Shown: piece after piece, positions 1 to 8,649 of the stretch
How positions within the stretch are numbered: position 1 is the first letter of the stretch
Layout of the letters: every line of letters begins with the position of its first letter
Assembly (NCBI GenBank): GCA_021769625.1
Contig: JAETSN010000029.1
Span: forward strand, 1 to 64,000
DNA from: [Clostridium] symbiosum
Lineage (GTDB): Bacteria > Bacillota > Clostridia > Lachnospirales > Lachnospiraceae
Reading direction: 5' to 3'
DNA length: 64,000 nucleotides
Notes under the pieces: generated by a model
The model's input: only the letters and a program-made list of their open reading frames with translations
Databases searched by the model: none
What the model was told of the DNA's origin: nothing
Position numbers and translations under genes: made by a program

Positions 1-814
1 GCAGCATCACCAGCACCAGACCCGCATAAAGCTGGCCGTACTGCGCAGCGGACTGCTGTGCCTGCGTGAGCTGCATCAGTCCCACCGGAAGCGTCTTTCC
101 CCCCTTCGGATCAGACAACAGCGTCATCGCGATGATATACTCATTCCAGAAGGAGAGGAAGTTAAACAGAATGACCGTTATGATCGAGGGCTGCGCCATC
201 GGGAAAATGATCTTCAGCATTGTTGTCCCATAGCCCGCCCCGTCTATATAAGCCGCCTCCTCATAGTCATGCGCCAGCGTTGAAAAATATCCCGACAGCA
301 GATAGATTGTAAAAGGAAGCGCCGTCGCGGCATAGACCACAGCCAGCACAAAAATATTGTTCAGAAGAAAACCGTTTCCGATCAGTCCTTTTAAAAATTT
401 ATCGCCGTCCACCAGCATCAGAAAGATCGGCACAACGATATAGTTCACGTTGATGAACAGCCCGCCCATAAACGCCGCGTTCAAAAATTTGCGTCCCCTG
501 AACTCAAAGCGAGATAACACATACGCCGCCGGAAGCGCCACGACCAAGAGGAGCAGCAGCGCCAGCGCCGTGACCACCACGGAGTTGAGCATATAGTCCC
601 CCATCCGCGCCTTTCCCCACGCATCGATAAAGTTCTGGAAATAAAAACCCGCCGGCATCGCCCAGGGATTGCCGTAAAATTCACTGTTTTCCTTGATGGA
701 AGCCATAAATACCCACGCCACCGGGATGATGATCGTAACCGCCAGCGTGATGAGCGCCACATAGATAAATGCCTTGTACAGCCTGTCGGCTGATGATCTT
801 TTCGTCCGTTCCAT
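1..814 (-). CDS. Carbohydrate ABC transporter permease, MalG/UgpE type (3-prime end cut by window)
   Basis: Inner-membrane permease of a sugar importer of the carbohydrate uptake-1 kind, read leftward off the window edge, so only the first 271 residues are visible. The protein starts MERTKRSSAD and has a first membrane span near residues 15-35, further hydrophobic spans, and the cytoplasmic EAA loop (EAAYIDGAG) that docks the ATPase. The ATG at 814 follows an AGGAGGGCAGGC ribosome site. It sits 12 bp after the partner permease and belongs to the binding protein-permease-permease operon. No ATPase gene is visible; many such importers share an ATPase encoded elsewhere. The sugar cannot be read from the sequence. 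Confidence 0.93.
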   Translation of the reverse strand, partial: MERTKRSSADRLYKAFIYVALITLAVTIIIPVAWVFMASIKENSEFYGNPWAMPAGFYFQNFIDAWGKARMGDYMLNSVVVTALALLLLLVVALPAAYVLSRFEFRGRKFLNAAFMGGLFINVNYIVVPIFLMLVDGDKFLKGLIGNGFLLNNIFVLAVVYAATALPFTIYLLSGYFSTLAHDYEEAAYIDGAGYGTTMLKIIFPMAQPSIITVILFNFLSFWNEYIIAMTLLSDPKGGKTLPVGLMQLTQAQQSAAQYGQLYAGLVLVML

Positions 815-826
815 TGCCTGCCCTCC

Positions 827-1714
827 TTAAAATTCCAGCGGTTCGCGCTTTGTGACTGCATTGACAAGTGCCGACAGCCCAAAAGAGAACACAAACACAA
901 GGGCGCCGATCGCCATACCGAACCCGTAGGACGAGTTGGTGTAAGCCTGCTTATACATATAGGAAAGCGCTACTTCGGATGCGCCGTTCGGGCCTCCGGA
1001 CGTCATCGCCTTTACAAACAGAAACGCCATATTGATCGTACTGATGATAAAGAACGTCAGCGTGGTCCGGATATTTGTCCAGATGAGGGGCAGCGTGATC
1101 TGGAAAAACTGCGTGATCCGTCCTGCGCCGTCCAGACTGGTGCTCTCATACAGGCTCTGCGGGATGCTTGCCATGGACGCCATATACATGACCATATAAT
1201 AACCGATCGCCTGCCATACCATGGCGATGATCAGGCTGGTCATGACCATATCCTCCCCCTTCCAGAGGATCGCCACCGTCTTTCCCGAAAACAGGGACAA
1301 CAGACTGTTCAGCGTGCCGTTGTTCGTGTCATAGATCGCGCTGAAAATAGCGGAGATGACCACGACCGAGAGAATATTCGGAATGTAGAAAATGACCCGG
1401 AAGAAATTCTGCCCTTTGATCTTCTCCCTCGTCAGGATCGCCGCAAACACCAGTGCAAAACCAAAAGTGATGATCGTCACCACCACGATCAGCAGGATCG
1501 TATTCTGCATGGAGCGGATAAAGTTTGTATCTTTCAGGAGACGCGCAAAGTTATCAAGCCCCACAAAGTCCTCCGTCGTAGAGTATGCGCTCCGTTTGAA
1601 CAGAGACATCCTAAATACATTGATGGTCGGAATTATCATAAAAACAGTGAACAGGATCACTGCCGGCGCCGCACACAGGAAAATAAAGCCGCTGCGGCCT
1701 GATCGTTTTTTCAT
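827..1714 (-). CDS. Carbohydrate ABC transporter permease, MalF/UgpA type
   Basis: A 295-residue inner-membrane permease, partner of the MalG-type permease downstream. It has a basic N-terminus (MKKRSGRSG), about six hydrophobic spans beginning near residue 10, and the EAA-type loop ESTSLDGAG near residue 190. Length is normal for MalF-like proteins without the large periplasmic insertion of enteric MalF. It lies between the binding-protein gene (63 bp upstream) and the second permease (12 bp downstream), so the three form one operon read leftward. Family assignment is firm, substrate is unknown. Confidence 0.94.
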   Translation of the reverse strand: MKKRSGRSGFIFLCAAPAVILFTVFMIIPTINVFRMSLFKRSAYSTTEDFVGLDNFARLLKDTNFIRSMQNTILLIVVVTIITFGFALVFAAILTREKIKGQNFFRVIFYIPNILSVVVISAIFSAIYDTNNGTLNSLLSLFSGKTVAILWKGEDMVMTSLIIAMVWQAIGYYMVMYMASMASIPQSLYESTSLDGAGRITQFFQITLPLIWTNIRTTLTFFIISTINMAFLFVKAMTSGGPNGASEVALSYMYKQAYTNSSYGFGMAIGALVFVFSFGLSALVNAVTKREPLEF

Positions 1715-1777
1715 AGATCAAAACACCCCCTTTAAAAAAACGGTGGCAGACACTGCCACCGTTTTCAATCGTATTCC

Positions 1778-3178
1778 TTACTGCACCAGATTTTCACGCA
1801 TCTGATCGTTGTACTCTTTAATACCTTCAACCCACTGGTCTTTCGTCATGTTGCCGGATACCAGAGAGTTTACGGGATCGAACCATACTTCACGGTTCGT
1901 CACGCTGACCACCTGGCCGTCATATGCCGCAAAGTTGCCCATCGCAGCTTTCGCGCCGTTGTCATAGATCGCGTAGAACATCTGATTGTCGCCTTCCAGC
2001 TTCTCTGCAATATTCAGTACGGGCTGGATCGCACCTGCTTTTGCAAAGATCTCGCATGCCGCATCGCTGTACAGGAACGCCACAAACTGTTTTGCTTCGT
2101 CCTGATGCTCTGCACCTGCCGGAATCCATGCCTGCTCAAACCAGGTATAGCTGTAGCCGTCGCCGCCTGCTTCCACTGCCGGAAGTGCGGTCATGCCCCA
2201 TTTGAAGCCGTCTGCCCTGGGTGCTTCCGCCATCTCGCCTACGATCCATGTGCCGTTCGGCATAAACAGAGCCTTGTTGTCAAGGACTAACTGCTGGTTC
2301 TTTGTGAAATCCTGATCGTTTGCCTGTGCCGGTGTTGTGGGCTCGGTATATTCTGCGAGTTTTGCCACGATATCGAAGCAGGTCTGTGCTTCCGGCGTAT
2401 CCCAGATGCCTTCCTCATAGTTGGTCGCCTTGTCGAAGAAATCAGCACCGCCTACGGAATACATCAGCGCATAGAAAAAAGCGTCAAAGTAACCTGTCGT
2501 CGGATATGTAAACAGGGAAATCCCTTCCGCTTTTGCCTTGTCGCCAAGCTCCCACATCTCATCCCATGTTGTCGGAACGCTCCAGCCCTTTTCTTCGAAA
2601 AGTCCCGCATTGTAGAACAGCCCGCAGGGAGAATAGAACATCGGAGCCAGATAGGTCTTTCCGTCGCCGTAAGGGTTGGTCAAACTTGTCTCTGTGAAAC
2701 CGCCCGCGATCTTATCGCCCACCACTGCGCTCTCACCGGGAACGGTCATGGACAATACATCGGTGATATCCACGATATTCTGGTCTTTGATGAAGGTCTC
2801 TGTCAGCGCTTTCTCACGCCCTGTCGCCAGATGGATCACATCCGGGAAATCCCCCGCCTGCATGGACGGTCCGATCACATCTTCCAGATTCTTATCCGTG
2901 ATCAGTTCCACGTTAATGCCTGTCTCAGCCGTAAATGCATCACAGACTTCCTGCCACATCTCGCTGCCGTAAGCCGTCTCGATGGCTGCTACGGTGATTG
3001 TTGTTCCCTCTGCAGGCGCTTCTGCTTCCGCCGCCTCTTCTGCCGGCGCTTCGCTTTCGCTTGCCGCAGGCGCTTCCTCTGCCGGAGCCGCAGGCGCATT
3101 GTCCGCGCTGCTGCCGCAGCCTGCCAGCATGGACATTACCATTGCCGCTGCAAGAAGGACACTAAGTATCTTTTTCAT
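1778..3178 (-). CDS. Extracellular sugar-binding lipoprotein of an ABC importer
   Basis: Solute-binding protein (family 1 type), 466 residues. A lipoprotein signal peptide ends in the lipobox L-A-G-C with the acylated cysteine at residue 21, followed by a low-complexity Ala/Glu/Pro tether (about 22-58), then the binding lobes. Such proteins capture sugars or oligosaccharides outside the membrane and hand them to the permeases. It is the first gene of the importer operon; AGGAGG precedes the ATG. The divergent AraC regulator about 420 bp upstream is the likely controller. A tether this acidic is common in Gram-positive lipoproteins. Substrate not assignable. Confidence 0.94.
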   Translation of the reverse strand: MKKILSVLLAAAMVMSMLAGCGSSADNAPAAPAEEAPAASESEAPAEEAAEAEAPAEGTTITVAAIETAYGSEMWQEVCDAFTAETGINVELITDKNLEDVIGPSMQAGDFPDVIHLATGREKALTETFIKDQNIVDITDVLSMTVPGESAVVGDKIAGGFTETSLTNPYGDGKTYLAPMFYSPCGLFYNAGLFEEKGWSVPTTWDEMWELGDKAKAEGISLFTYPTTGYFDAFFYALMYSVGGADFFDKATNYEEGIWDTPEAQTCFDIVAKLAEYTEPTTPAQANDQDFTKNQQLVLDNKALFMPNGTWIVGEMAEAPRADGFKWGMTALPAVEAGGDGYSYTWFEQAWIPAGAEHQDEAKQFVAFLYSDAACEIFAKAGAIQPVLNIAEKLEGDNQMFYAIYDNGAKAAMGNFAAYDGQVVSVTNREVWFDPVNSLVSGNMTKDQWVEGIKEYNDQMRENLVQ

Positions 3179-3601
3179 AATGGTTTACCTCCTGTAATAT
3201 AATATTTGATAGCAGGTTCACAGTAATTCTCAGCTACCTGACATAAGTATAACAGTATCACCCTATGTTTCCTATCTCAATGTTGCTTACTTTTTTATAG
3301 ATATTGTTCACTTAGGCTATTTTTATATTATATGCTTATTTTTATTCCTGTTATCTGTACAGGTTGACCAATGATTCTGTGATTTCCGCTCTGTTTTTAC
3401 GGCAATTTTTCTTTGTCATCTCGGATATCCCTTGTTTTCCCTATGAAAAAGAATTATAATAGACACAATAGACAAAATTTTCATCCTGTCATCCTGTCCG
3501 GTCTTTCGTCGATTTTTTATAATTATTGTTATCATATTTTAAAAAGAGCAATATTTATATACACCGTAAAGTTTTATCTTCAAAGGAGGTTTCCGCCTAT
3601 C
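3179..3601. other. Divergent regulatory region between sugar-binding lipoprotein and AraC regulator
   Basis: About 420 AT-rich bases with no supported gene. It must hold the promoter of the leftward importer operon and that of the rightward AraC gene. An AGGAGG ribosome site for the lipoprotein lies just after its ATG in plus coordinates (about 3186-3191). I see no clear sugar-regulator operator or riboswitch. Confidence 0.6.
3432..3460 (+). promoter_or_regulatory. Candidate promoter of the AraC regulator gene
   Basis: A perfect TATAAT (3455-3460) lies 17 bases after a weak -35 match TTGTTT (3432-3437). It is about 140 bases upstream of the ATG at 3602, leaving a long leader. The -10 is strong and the -35 poor, as expected of a promoter helped by an activator. 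Confidence 0.45.
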
Positions 3602-4453
3602 ATGAGTACCAGCCGTTATATCCTCGACCCGCTCGCCGTCAACCCCGTCGACCGCTCCGTCACCAGACTTCTCTATATCAGCATCGCCCGCTACAGCAGT
3701 GAATGGAACTCCATCCTGCACACCCATCCCTGCGCCGAGGTATTTTTTGTCACCGACGGTTCCGGTTTCCTGAAAACAGACGACCAGTCCGTGCCCATCA
3801 GCACAAACGATGTCATCATCGTGAATTCCAACATAGAACACACCGAAGTCAGCTCCGAGGAGCACCCTCTCGAATACATCGTCATGGGTGTGGACGGCCT
3901 TGAGGCGATCTCCGGCGAGAACGGGGAAAACGGCTACTCCATCGTCCATTTCCAGACCGGCGGGGAACAGATCCTCTTTTATCTGCGCAGCCTTTTAAAA
4001 GAGATCGAAAACAAATATCCCGGCTATAACACCGTCTGTCAGGACCTCCTCGAGGTCGTCCTGCTGCTTCTGATGCGGCACAGCCGCTTTACCGTAACCT
4101 TTGTGCCCGCCGCCCGCAAGTCCAGCAAGGAATGCGCTATCGTGCGCCGCTATATCGAAAACCATTTCAAGGAAAACCTGACCCTCGATGATCTGGCGGC
4201 TCTCGCCCACATCAGCAAATATTATCTCGTGCATGCTTTCAGCCGCGAGTACGGTACATCCCCCATCAATTACCTGCTCTCCTGCCGCATTCAGGAAAGT
4301 TTGTACCTTTTATCAAAGACCCAGATGTCCCTGTCCCAGATCTCGGGAACGCTGGGATTTTCCTCCCCCAGCTATTTTTCCCAGAGTTTCAGGCGGATGC
4401 AGGGGATCAGTCCGATCGAATACAGGAAGCAGATGAAAGATGGTGGGGATTAA
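3602..4453 (+). CDS. AraC-family transcriptional regulator with cupin sensor
   Basis: A 283-residue regulator with an N-terminal cupin-like sugar-sensing domain (about 30-110; HTHPCAEVFFV and VPISTNDVIIVN are typical) and a C-terminal AraC double helix-turn-helix (about 185-275, with FSREYGTSPINYLL and the final SYFSQSFRRMQGISPIEYR). The open frame runs back to 3413, but the ATG at 3602 is preferred: it follows AAGGAGG by 12 bases and gives the normal family length. It diverges from the sugar importer and most likely activates it. It ends at a strong 12-bp hairpin facing the transketolase operon. Confidence 0.93.
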   Translation: MSTSRYILDPLAVNPVDRSVTRLLYISIARYSSEWNSILHTHPCAEVFFVTDGSGFLKTDDQSVPISTNDVIIVNSNIEHTEVSSEEHPLEYIVMGVDGLEAISGENGENGYSIVHFQTGGEQILFYLRSLLKEIENKYPGYNTVCQDLLEVVLLLLMRHSRFTVTFVPAARKSSKECAIVRRYIENHFKENLTLDDLAALAHISKYYLVHAFSREYGTSPINYLLSCRIQESLYLLSKTQMSLSQISGTLGFSSPSYFSQSFRRMQGISPIEYRKQMKDGGD

Positions 4454-4500
4454 GACAGGGAGAAGTTTTCACTTCTCCCTGTCTGCATATCATTTTATTT
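4454..4500. terminator. Strong bidirectional terminator between araC-type gene and transketolase operon
   Basis: GACAGGGAGAAG (4454-4465) and CTTCTCCCTGTC (4472-4483) form a perfect 12-bp stem with a six-base loop, followed by T-rich sequence. It lies between two convergent genes and could serve both. Confidence 0.8.
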
Positions 4501-4512
4501 ATATGACTGTGT

Positions 4513-5460
4513 TTATGCTAAAAACTCTTTCGCTTTCTTGTAGATGCTCTCGCCGTCCAGGCCGTATTTAACGACCAGCGCCGCCGCCGGACCGGATTCC
4601 CCGAAGGTGTCGTTGATACCGATCTTCAGAACGGGAGTGGGCTGCTTTGCGCAGAGCGCATCGCATACCGCGCTGCCCAGGCCTCCGATCACGGAATGTT
4701 CTTCTACGGTGATGACCTTGCCTGTCTTCTTTGCGGACGCGACGATCAGGTCTTCATCCAACGGTTTGATCGTGTGGATATTGATCACCTCTGCGTCTAC
4801 ACCGTCCGCTGCCAGTTTCTCCGCCGCCGCCAGCGCTTCCGCCACACAGATGCCGGAAGCTACGATAGTCACATCTTTTCCTTCCTTTAATACAACGCCC
4901 TTGCCGATCTCGAACTTGTAGTCCGGATCATCGTTGATCACGGGCACCGCCGCACGGCCGAATCTCAGATATACAGGGCCTTCATGGTTGATAGCCGCTT
5001 CCACTGCCGCCTTCGCCTCCACATCATCCGCCGGAACGATGACCGTCATGCCCGGGATCGTGCGCATCAGCGCCACATCCTCGTTGCACTGATGGGTCGC
5101 GCCGTCCTCTCCCACGGTGATGCCTGCATGGGTCGCGCCGATCTTAACATTCAGGTGGGGATAACCGATGGAATTGCGGACCTGCTCGAAGTTTCTGCCC
5201 GCCGCAAACATCGCAAAGGAGCTGATAAACGGGATCTTTCCGCAGGTAGCAAGCCCTGCGGCGATGCCTGTCATATTACATTCCGCGATACCGCAGTCGA
5301 TATGTCTGTCAGGGAATGCTTTCTTAAAAACGCCGGTCTTGGTAGCGCCCGCCAGATCGGCATCGAGCACCACCAAATTCGGATATTTTGCACCGCACTC
5401 AGCAAGTGCATTACCATAACTTTCTCTTGTTGCAATCTTCTTTACATCTGCCATGATCAT
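4513..5460 (-). CDS. Transketolase, C-terminal subunit
   Basis: A 315-residue pyrimidine-binding and C-terminal half of a split transketolase (non-oxidative pentose phosphate pathway). The family region begins with SYGNALAECGAKYPNLVVLDADL and contains GATHAGITVGEDGATHQ, then the C-terminal domain with EEHSVIGGLGSAV. It overlaps the N-terminal subunit by ATGA, so the two are translationally coupled. An alternative ATG two codons later (5454) has better spacing from AGGTG. Split transketolases are usual in Clostridia. It may alternatively act on related sugar phosphates, but the pairing is standard. Confidence 0.95.
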   Translation of the reverse strand: MIMADVKKIATRESYGNALAECGAKYPNLVVLDADLAGATKTGVFKKAFPDRHIDCGIAECNMTGIAAGLATCGKIPFISSFAMFAAGRNFEQVRNSIGYPHLNVKIGATHAGITVGEDGATHQCNEDVALMRTIPGMTVIVPADDVEAKAAVEAAINHEGPVYLRFGRAAVPVINDDPDYKFEIGKGVVLKEGKDVTIVASGICVAEALAAAEKLAADGVDAEVINIHTIKPLDEDLIVASAKKTGKVITVEEHSVIGGLGSAVCDALCAKQPTPVLKIGINDTFGESGPAAALVVKYGLDGESIYKKAKEFLA

Positions 5461-6299
5461 TCACCTGCTTTCTTCAATTCTTCATCGATTTTCTCAAGGT
5501 CCGCCATCGCCACGGCAAATTCCTCGTCGCTTGGCGCCTTGCCGTGCCAGCCCGCATTGTTCTCCATGAAGGATACGCCTTTGCCCTTCACACTCTTCAT
5601 GATGATAGCGCAGGGCATTCCCTTCGTCTCCCTCGCCTCTTTCATCGCCGCACGGATCTCGTCAAAGTTATGCGCATCGATGTTGATCACATGGAAATTG
5701 AATGCCTCAAACTTCTTATCGATGGGGTAAGGGGAACATACATCCTCGATCTTACCGTCGATCTGCAGGCCGTTGTTATCCACGATCACGACCAGATTGT
5801 CCAGTTTCCGGGCGCCTGCGAACATAGCTGCCTCCCAGATCTGCCCCTCCTGAATCTCGCCGTCCCCTAAGAGAGCGTAGGTTCTGTAAGTTTTTCCATC
5901 CATCTTAGCGGCTAACGCCATCCCTACCGCTGCGGAGAGTCCCTGTCCCAGAGAACCGGAGGACATATCGATTCCCGGCGTCTCCTGCATGCAGGGATGT
6001 CCCTGCAGCCTCGAACCGATGTGGCGCAGTGTCAGAAGCTCTTCCACCGGAAAATAACCTCTGTTTGCCAGTGTCGAATAAAGCCCCGGAGCCGTGTGCC
6101 CTTTGGAGAGCACGAAACGGTCGCGGTCTTCCATTTTCGGATTCTTCGGGTCGATGTTCATCTCCTCGAAATACAGGTAGGTAAAGAGATCTGCCGCGGA
6201 CAGGGATCCGCCGGGATGTCCGGCTTTCGCGCTGTGAACGGCCCTCACAATTCCTTTACGAACCTCATTTGCAGTTTTTTGCAATTCCAGGTTTGTCAT
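5457..6299 (-). CDS. Transketolase, N-terminal subunit
   Basis: A 280-residue thiamine-diphosphate-binding half of a split transketolase. Visible signatures are KGHTAPGLYSTLA, GSLGQGLSAAVGMALA and the ThDP/Mg motif starting GDGEIQEGQ and ending in VDNN. It needs the C-terminal subunit downstream, with which it shares an ATGA overlap. Upstream on the same strand is glyA, separated by 49 bases that hold a small hairpin repeat, so all three may be cotranscribed. Cytosolic; interconverts pentose, heptose and triose phosphates, which matters for making pentoses in anaerobes. Confidence 0.95.
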   Translation of the reverse strand: MTNLELQKTANEVRKGIVRAVHSAKAGHPGGSLSAADLFTYLYFEEMNIDPKNPKMEDRDRFVLSKGHTAPGLYSTLANRGYFPVEELLTLRHIGSRLQGHPCMQETPGIDMSSGSLGQGLSAAVGMALAAKMDGKTYRTYALLGDGEIQEGQIWEAAMFAGARKLDNLVVIVDNNGLQIDGKIEDVCSPYPIDKKFEAFNFHVINIDAHNFDEIRAAMKEARETKGMPCAIIMKSVKGKGVSFMENNAGWHGKAPSDEEFAVAMADLEKIDEELKKAGE

Positions 6300-6314
6300 T
6301 TTTCATTCTCCTAT

Positions 6315-6346
6315 CTTAGTTCCGCATCTGTTTTCAGATGCTGTTT
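6315..6346. repeat. Minimal copy of the TTAGTTCCG...CTGTTT hairpin repeat (family A)
   Basis: GCATCTG and CAGATGC pair around a TTTT loop, flanked by TTAGTTCC on the left and TGTTTT on the right. The same flanks bound the longer family A repeats near 18.8, 29.2 and 31.2 kb. It sits between glyA and the transketolase genes; the weak U-tract makes a strong terminator role unlikely. Confidence 0.6.
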
Positions 6347-6348
6347 TA

Positions 6349-7587
6349 TTAATTTAACGGATATTTATCCGTAAGGCTCTTAACGATCGCCCTCGCCTCG
6401 GGCACTTTCTCCTCGCCGCCGTCGATGATCAGCGTGATCGCTTCCGCTATTTTGTCCATATCTTCCGTTTTCATTCCTCTGGACGTTACGGCGGGCGTTC
6501 CTAACCTGATACCGCTTGTAACGAAAGGTTTCTGGGGATCGTTCGGGATCGTGTTCTTGTTTGCCGTGATATGGGCTTCATCCAGAAGCTTTTCGATCGC
6601 CTTTCCGGTCAGTCCCTTTTTGCTCAGATCCACCAGCATCAGGTGATTGTCCGTACCGCCGGATACGATATCCACGCCCCTGTCCATCAGTCCTTTGCAG
6701 AGCGCCTGCGCGTTGTCCACGATCTGCTGCTGGTACTGCTTAAACGCCGGTGTGAGCGCTTCCTTGAAGCAGACCGCCTTCGCCGCGATCACATGCATCA
6801 GTGGGCCCCCCTGGGTTCCCGGGAAGATCGCCTTGTTGAAGTTGTACTTATCCGCCGCTTCCTGATTGCAGAGGATCATGCCGCCTCTGGGCCCCCGCAG
6901 CGTCTTATGGGTCGTGGTGGTCGTCACATCCGCATAGGGGATGGGGCTGGGATGCACGCCTGCCGCCACAAGGCCCGCGATATGCGCCATATCCACCATC
7001 AGCACCGCGCCCACTTCGTCCGCGATCTCACGGAATCTCTTAAAGTCGATGGTCCTCGCGTAGGCGGAAGCGCCGGCGATGATCATCTTCGGCTTACATT
7101 CCAGCGCGATCTCCCTGACTTTATCGTAGTCGATGAATCCTTCGTCATTCACGCCGTAGGGCACACAGTGATAATATTTGCCGGACATATTCACCGGTGA
7201 GCCGTGGGATAAATGTCCGCCGTGGTCCAGGTTCATTCCCATATAGGTATCCCCCGGGTTAAGGACCGCAAAGAACACCGCCATATTCGCCTGCGCGCCG
7301 GAATGGGGCTGTACGTTCACATAGTCGCAGCCGAAAAGCTCCTTTGCCCGCTCCCTCGCCAGATTTTCCACCACATCCACGCACTCGCAGCCGCCGTAGT
7401 AGCGCTTTCCCGGATATCCTTCCGCATATTTATTCGTAAGCGGGCTTCCCATAGCCGCCATCACTGCCCTGCTCACCCAGTTTTCGGAAGCGATCAGTTC
7501 AATATGGCTGCTCTGCCTCTCCTGCTCCGCTGCGATGGCATCCGCAATCTCCGCATCCACCGCCTTGATTTCATCAAATGAGTACAT
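6349..7587 (-). CDS. glyA: Serine hydroxymethyltransferase
   Basis: A 412-residue PLP enzyme interconverting serine and glycine with transfer of a one-carbon unit to tetrahydrofolate. The PLP-lysine segment [14 protein letters not shown] and the N-terminal ELIASENW and [13 protein letters not shown] motifs are all present, and length is normal. The ATG at 7587 is clear. The one-carbon product feeds thymidylate synthase, encoded at 35.6 kb. No glycine or tetrahydrofolate riboswitch could be recognised in the roughly 80-base leader. Confidence 0.97.
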   Translation of the reverse strand: MYSFDEIKAVDAEIADAIAAEQERQSSHIELIASENWVSRAVMAAMGSPLTNKYAEGYPGKRYYGGCECVDVVENLARERAKELFGCDYVNVQPHSGAQANMAVFFAVLNPGDTYMGMNLDHGGHLSHGSPVNMSGKYYHCVPYGVNDEGFIDYDKVREIALECKPKMIIAGASAYARTIDFKRFREIADEVGAVLMVDMAHIAGLVAAGVHPSPIPYADVTTTTTHKTLRGPRGGMILCNQEAADKYNFNKAIFPGTQGGPLMHVIAAKAVCFKEALTPAFKQYQQQIVDNAQALCKGLMDRGVDIVSGGTDNHLMLVDLSKKGLTGKAIEKLLDEAHITANKNTIPNDPQKPFVTSGIRLGTPAVTSRGMKTEDMDKIAEAITLIIDGGEEKVPEARAIVKSLTDKYPLN

Positions 7588-7670
7588 CGCTCACTCTCCC
7601 TTCTGTCTTTCCATCCTCTGAATTTCTATTCTGCCTGCACTGTTGTCAAAACAGTATCCACATTGTCTAG

Positions 7671-7679
7671 ATTATACCA
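7671..7679 (-). promoter_or_regulatory. Extended -10 element, candidate glyA promoter
   Basis: On the minus strand the sequence TGGTATAAT carries a perfect -10 with the TG extension, about 80 bases before the glyA ATG. The -35 match is poor, which extended -10 promoters tolerate. Confidence 0.5.
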
Positions 7680-7774
7680 TATCATACAATAAGAAGAAAC
7701 ATAATTTTGCCATATCATCCTTATTTCAGTAAATGCAGGATCCCTGGCTGAACTGTCACAGGTTTCTCCGATGC

Positions 7775-8632
7775 TCATTCCCCGGCGGCATCATTTTGTC
7801 TGCGCTTTTCTTCCATTGCTTTCTTCAGGTTTCTCGCCCTGTCCTTCACGCGGGGATTGGGGGCAGACTGCAGGATACCTGCGATCAGGCGGTTTGCCAG
7901 ATCATACTCATCAAAACGCATCGCCATGGCAGCGATCAGATAATCCACCGTAAACTGATCCATCCCGCACATGGGGAACCCCTCCGACCGCCTTGCCGTC
8001 TGAAACCCGTCCAGTGCATTGCGGAGAAATTCGTTCTCCTTATCCTCACACTGTTTCTTCTGCACCTCATAGTCCGGCTGGTCTTTGTCGAGATGCGCCG
8101 CCTTGCCGCGCAGTATCCACGCCGTCTTCAGACAGATATACGCCTTTTCGCTGGCTTTCGCCCGTTTCACGATGGCATTGGCAAGCGCCATCTGATAGCG
8201 CTTAAGGGCATCATCATAAGTATAGATCTCCTGTGTTTCCTCCTGCTGCTTAAAATGTTCGGAGATCGCGCTCTTAATGTTCTTTATCTGCAGCGGTGTG
8301 ACAAATTCAAAAAACCTGCTGAGCGCCGTATACCCGCACTGCGGGCACATGATCACATCATATTTCAACACGTCGAGCTGTTCATAGTACGGGCGGAGAT
8401 CCTGATCGCTCCCGACCAGCCTTGCCTTTCCGCTCCTGACCACCTTTGCCTTAAATTTCCCGTCGCACACGGGACAGGAGCAGGACTTATCAAAAAGAAA
8501 GTCCTGTTCCCGCACAACCTTGCCTGCCGGTTTGTCTGTTTCCATATTATCCGCCTTCTCCGATTTCTCATACACTTCCATATTTTCCAGATCGCCCAGA
8601 CCAAAATGCGCCAATCCTGACAATAAACCCAT
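7775..8632 (-). CDS. DUF2225 family protein (zinc-ribbon and helical repeats)
   Basis: A 285-residue cytosolic protein of the DUF2225 family. It carries paired cysteines of a zinc ribbon (CPVCDGKF near residue 52, CPQCGYTALSRFFEF near 93) and then helical, TPR-like segments (about 120-270). Function unknown; homologs are common in Firmicutes. The frame extends to a TTG at 8647, but that codon lies inside the GAAAGGA ribosome site of the ATG at 8632, which I take as the start. It follows the CoA-disulfide-reductase fusion by 17 bases, so the two are probably cotranscribed and may share a redox or thiol role, an inference from position only. Confidence 0.85.
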   Translation of the reverse strand: MGLLSGLAHFGLGDLENMEVYEKSEKADNMETDKPAGKVVREQDFLFDKSCSCPVCDGKFKAKVVRSGKARLVGSDQDLRPYYEQLDVLKYDVIMCPQCGYTALSRFFEFVTPLQIKNIKSAISEHFKQQEETQEIYTYDDALKRYQMALANAIVKRAKASEKAYICLKTAWILRGKAAHLDKDQPDYEVQKKQCEDKENEFLRNALDGFQTARRSEGFPMCGMDQFTVDYLIAAMAMRFDEYDLANRLIAGILQSAPNPRVKDRARNLKKAMEEKRRQNDAAGE

Positions 8633-8649
8633 AATATATCCTTTCAAAA

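Noticed and set aside
7588-7680. Glycine or tetrahydrofolate riboswitch before glyA
   Set aside because: The leader is about 80 bases and no conserved core could be recognised.
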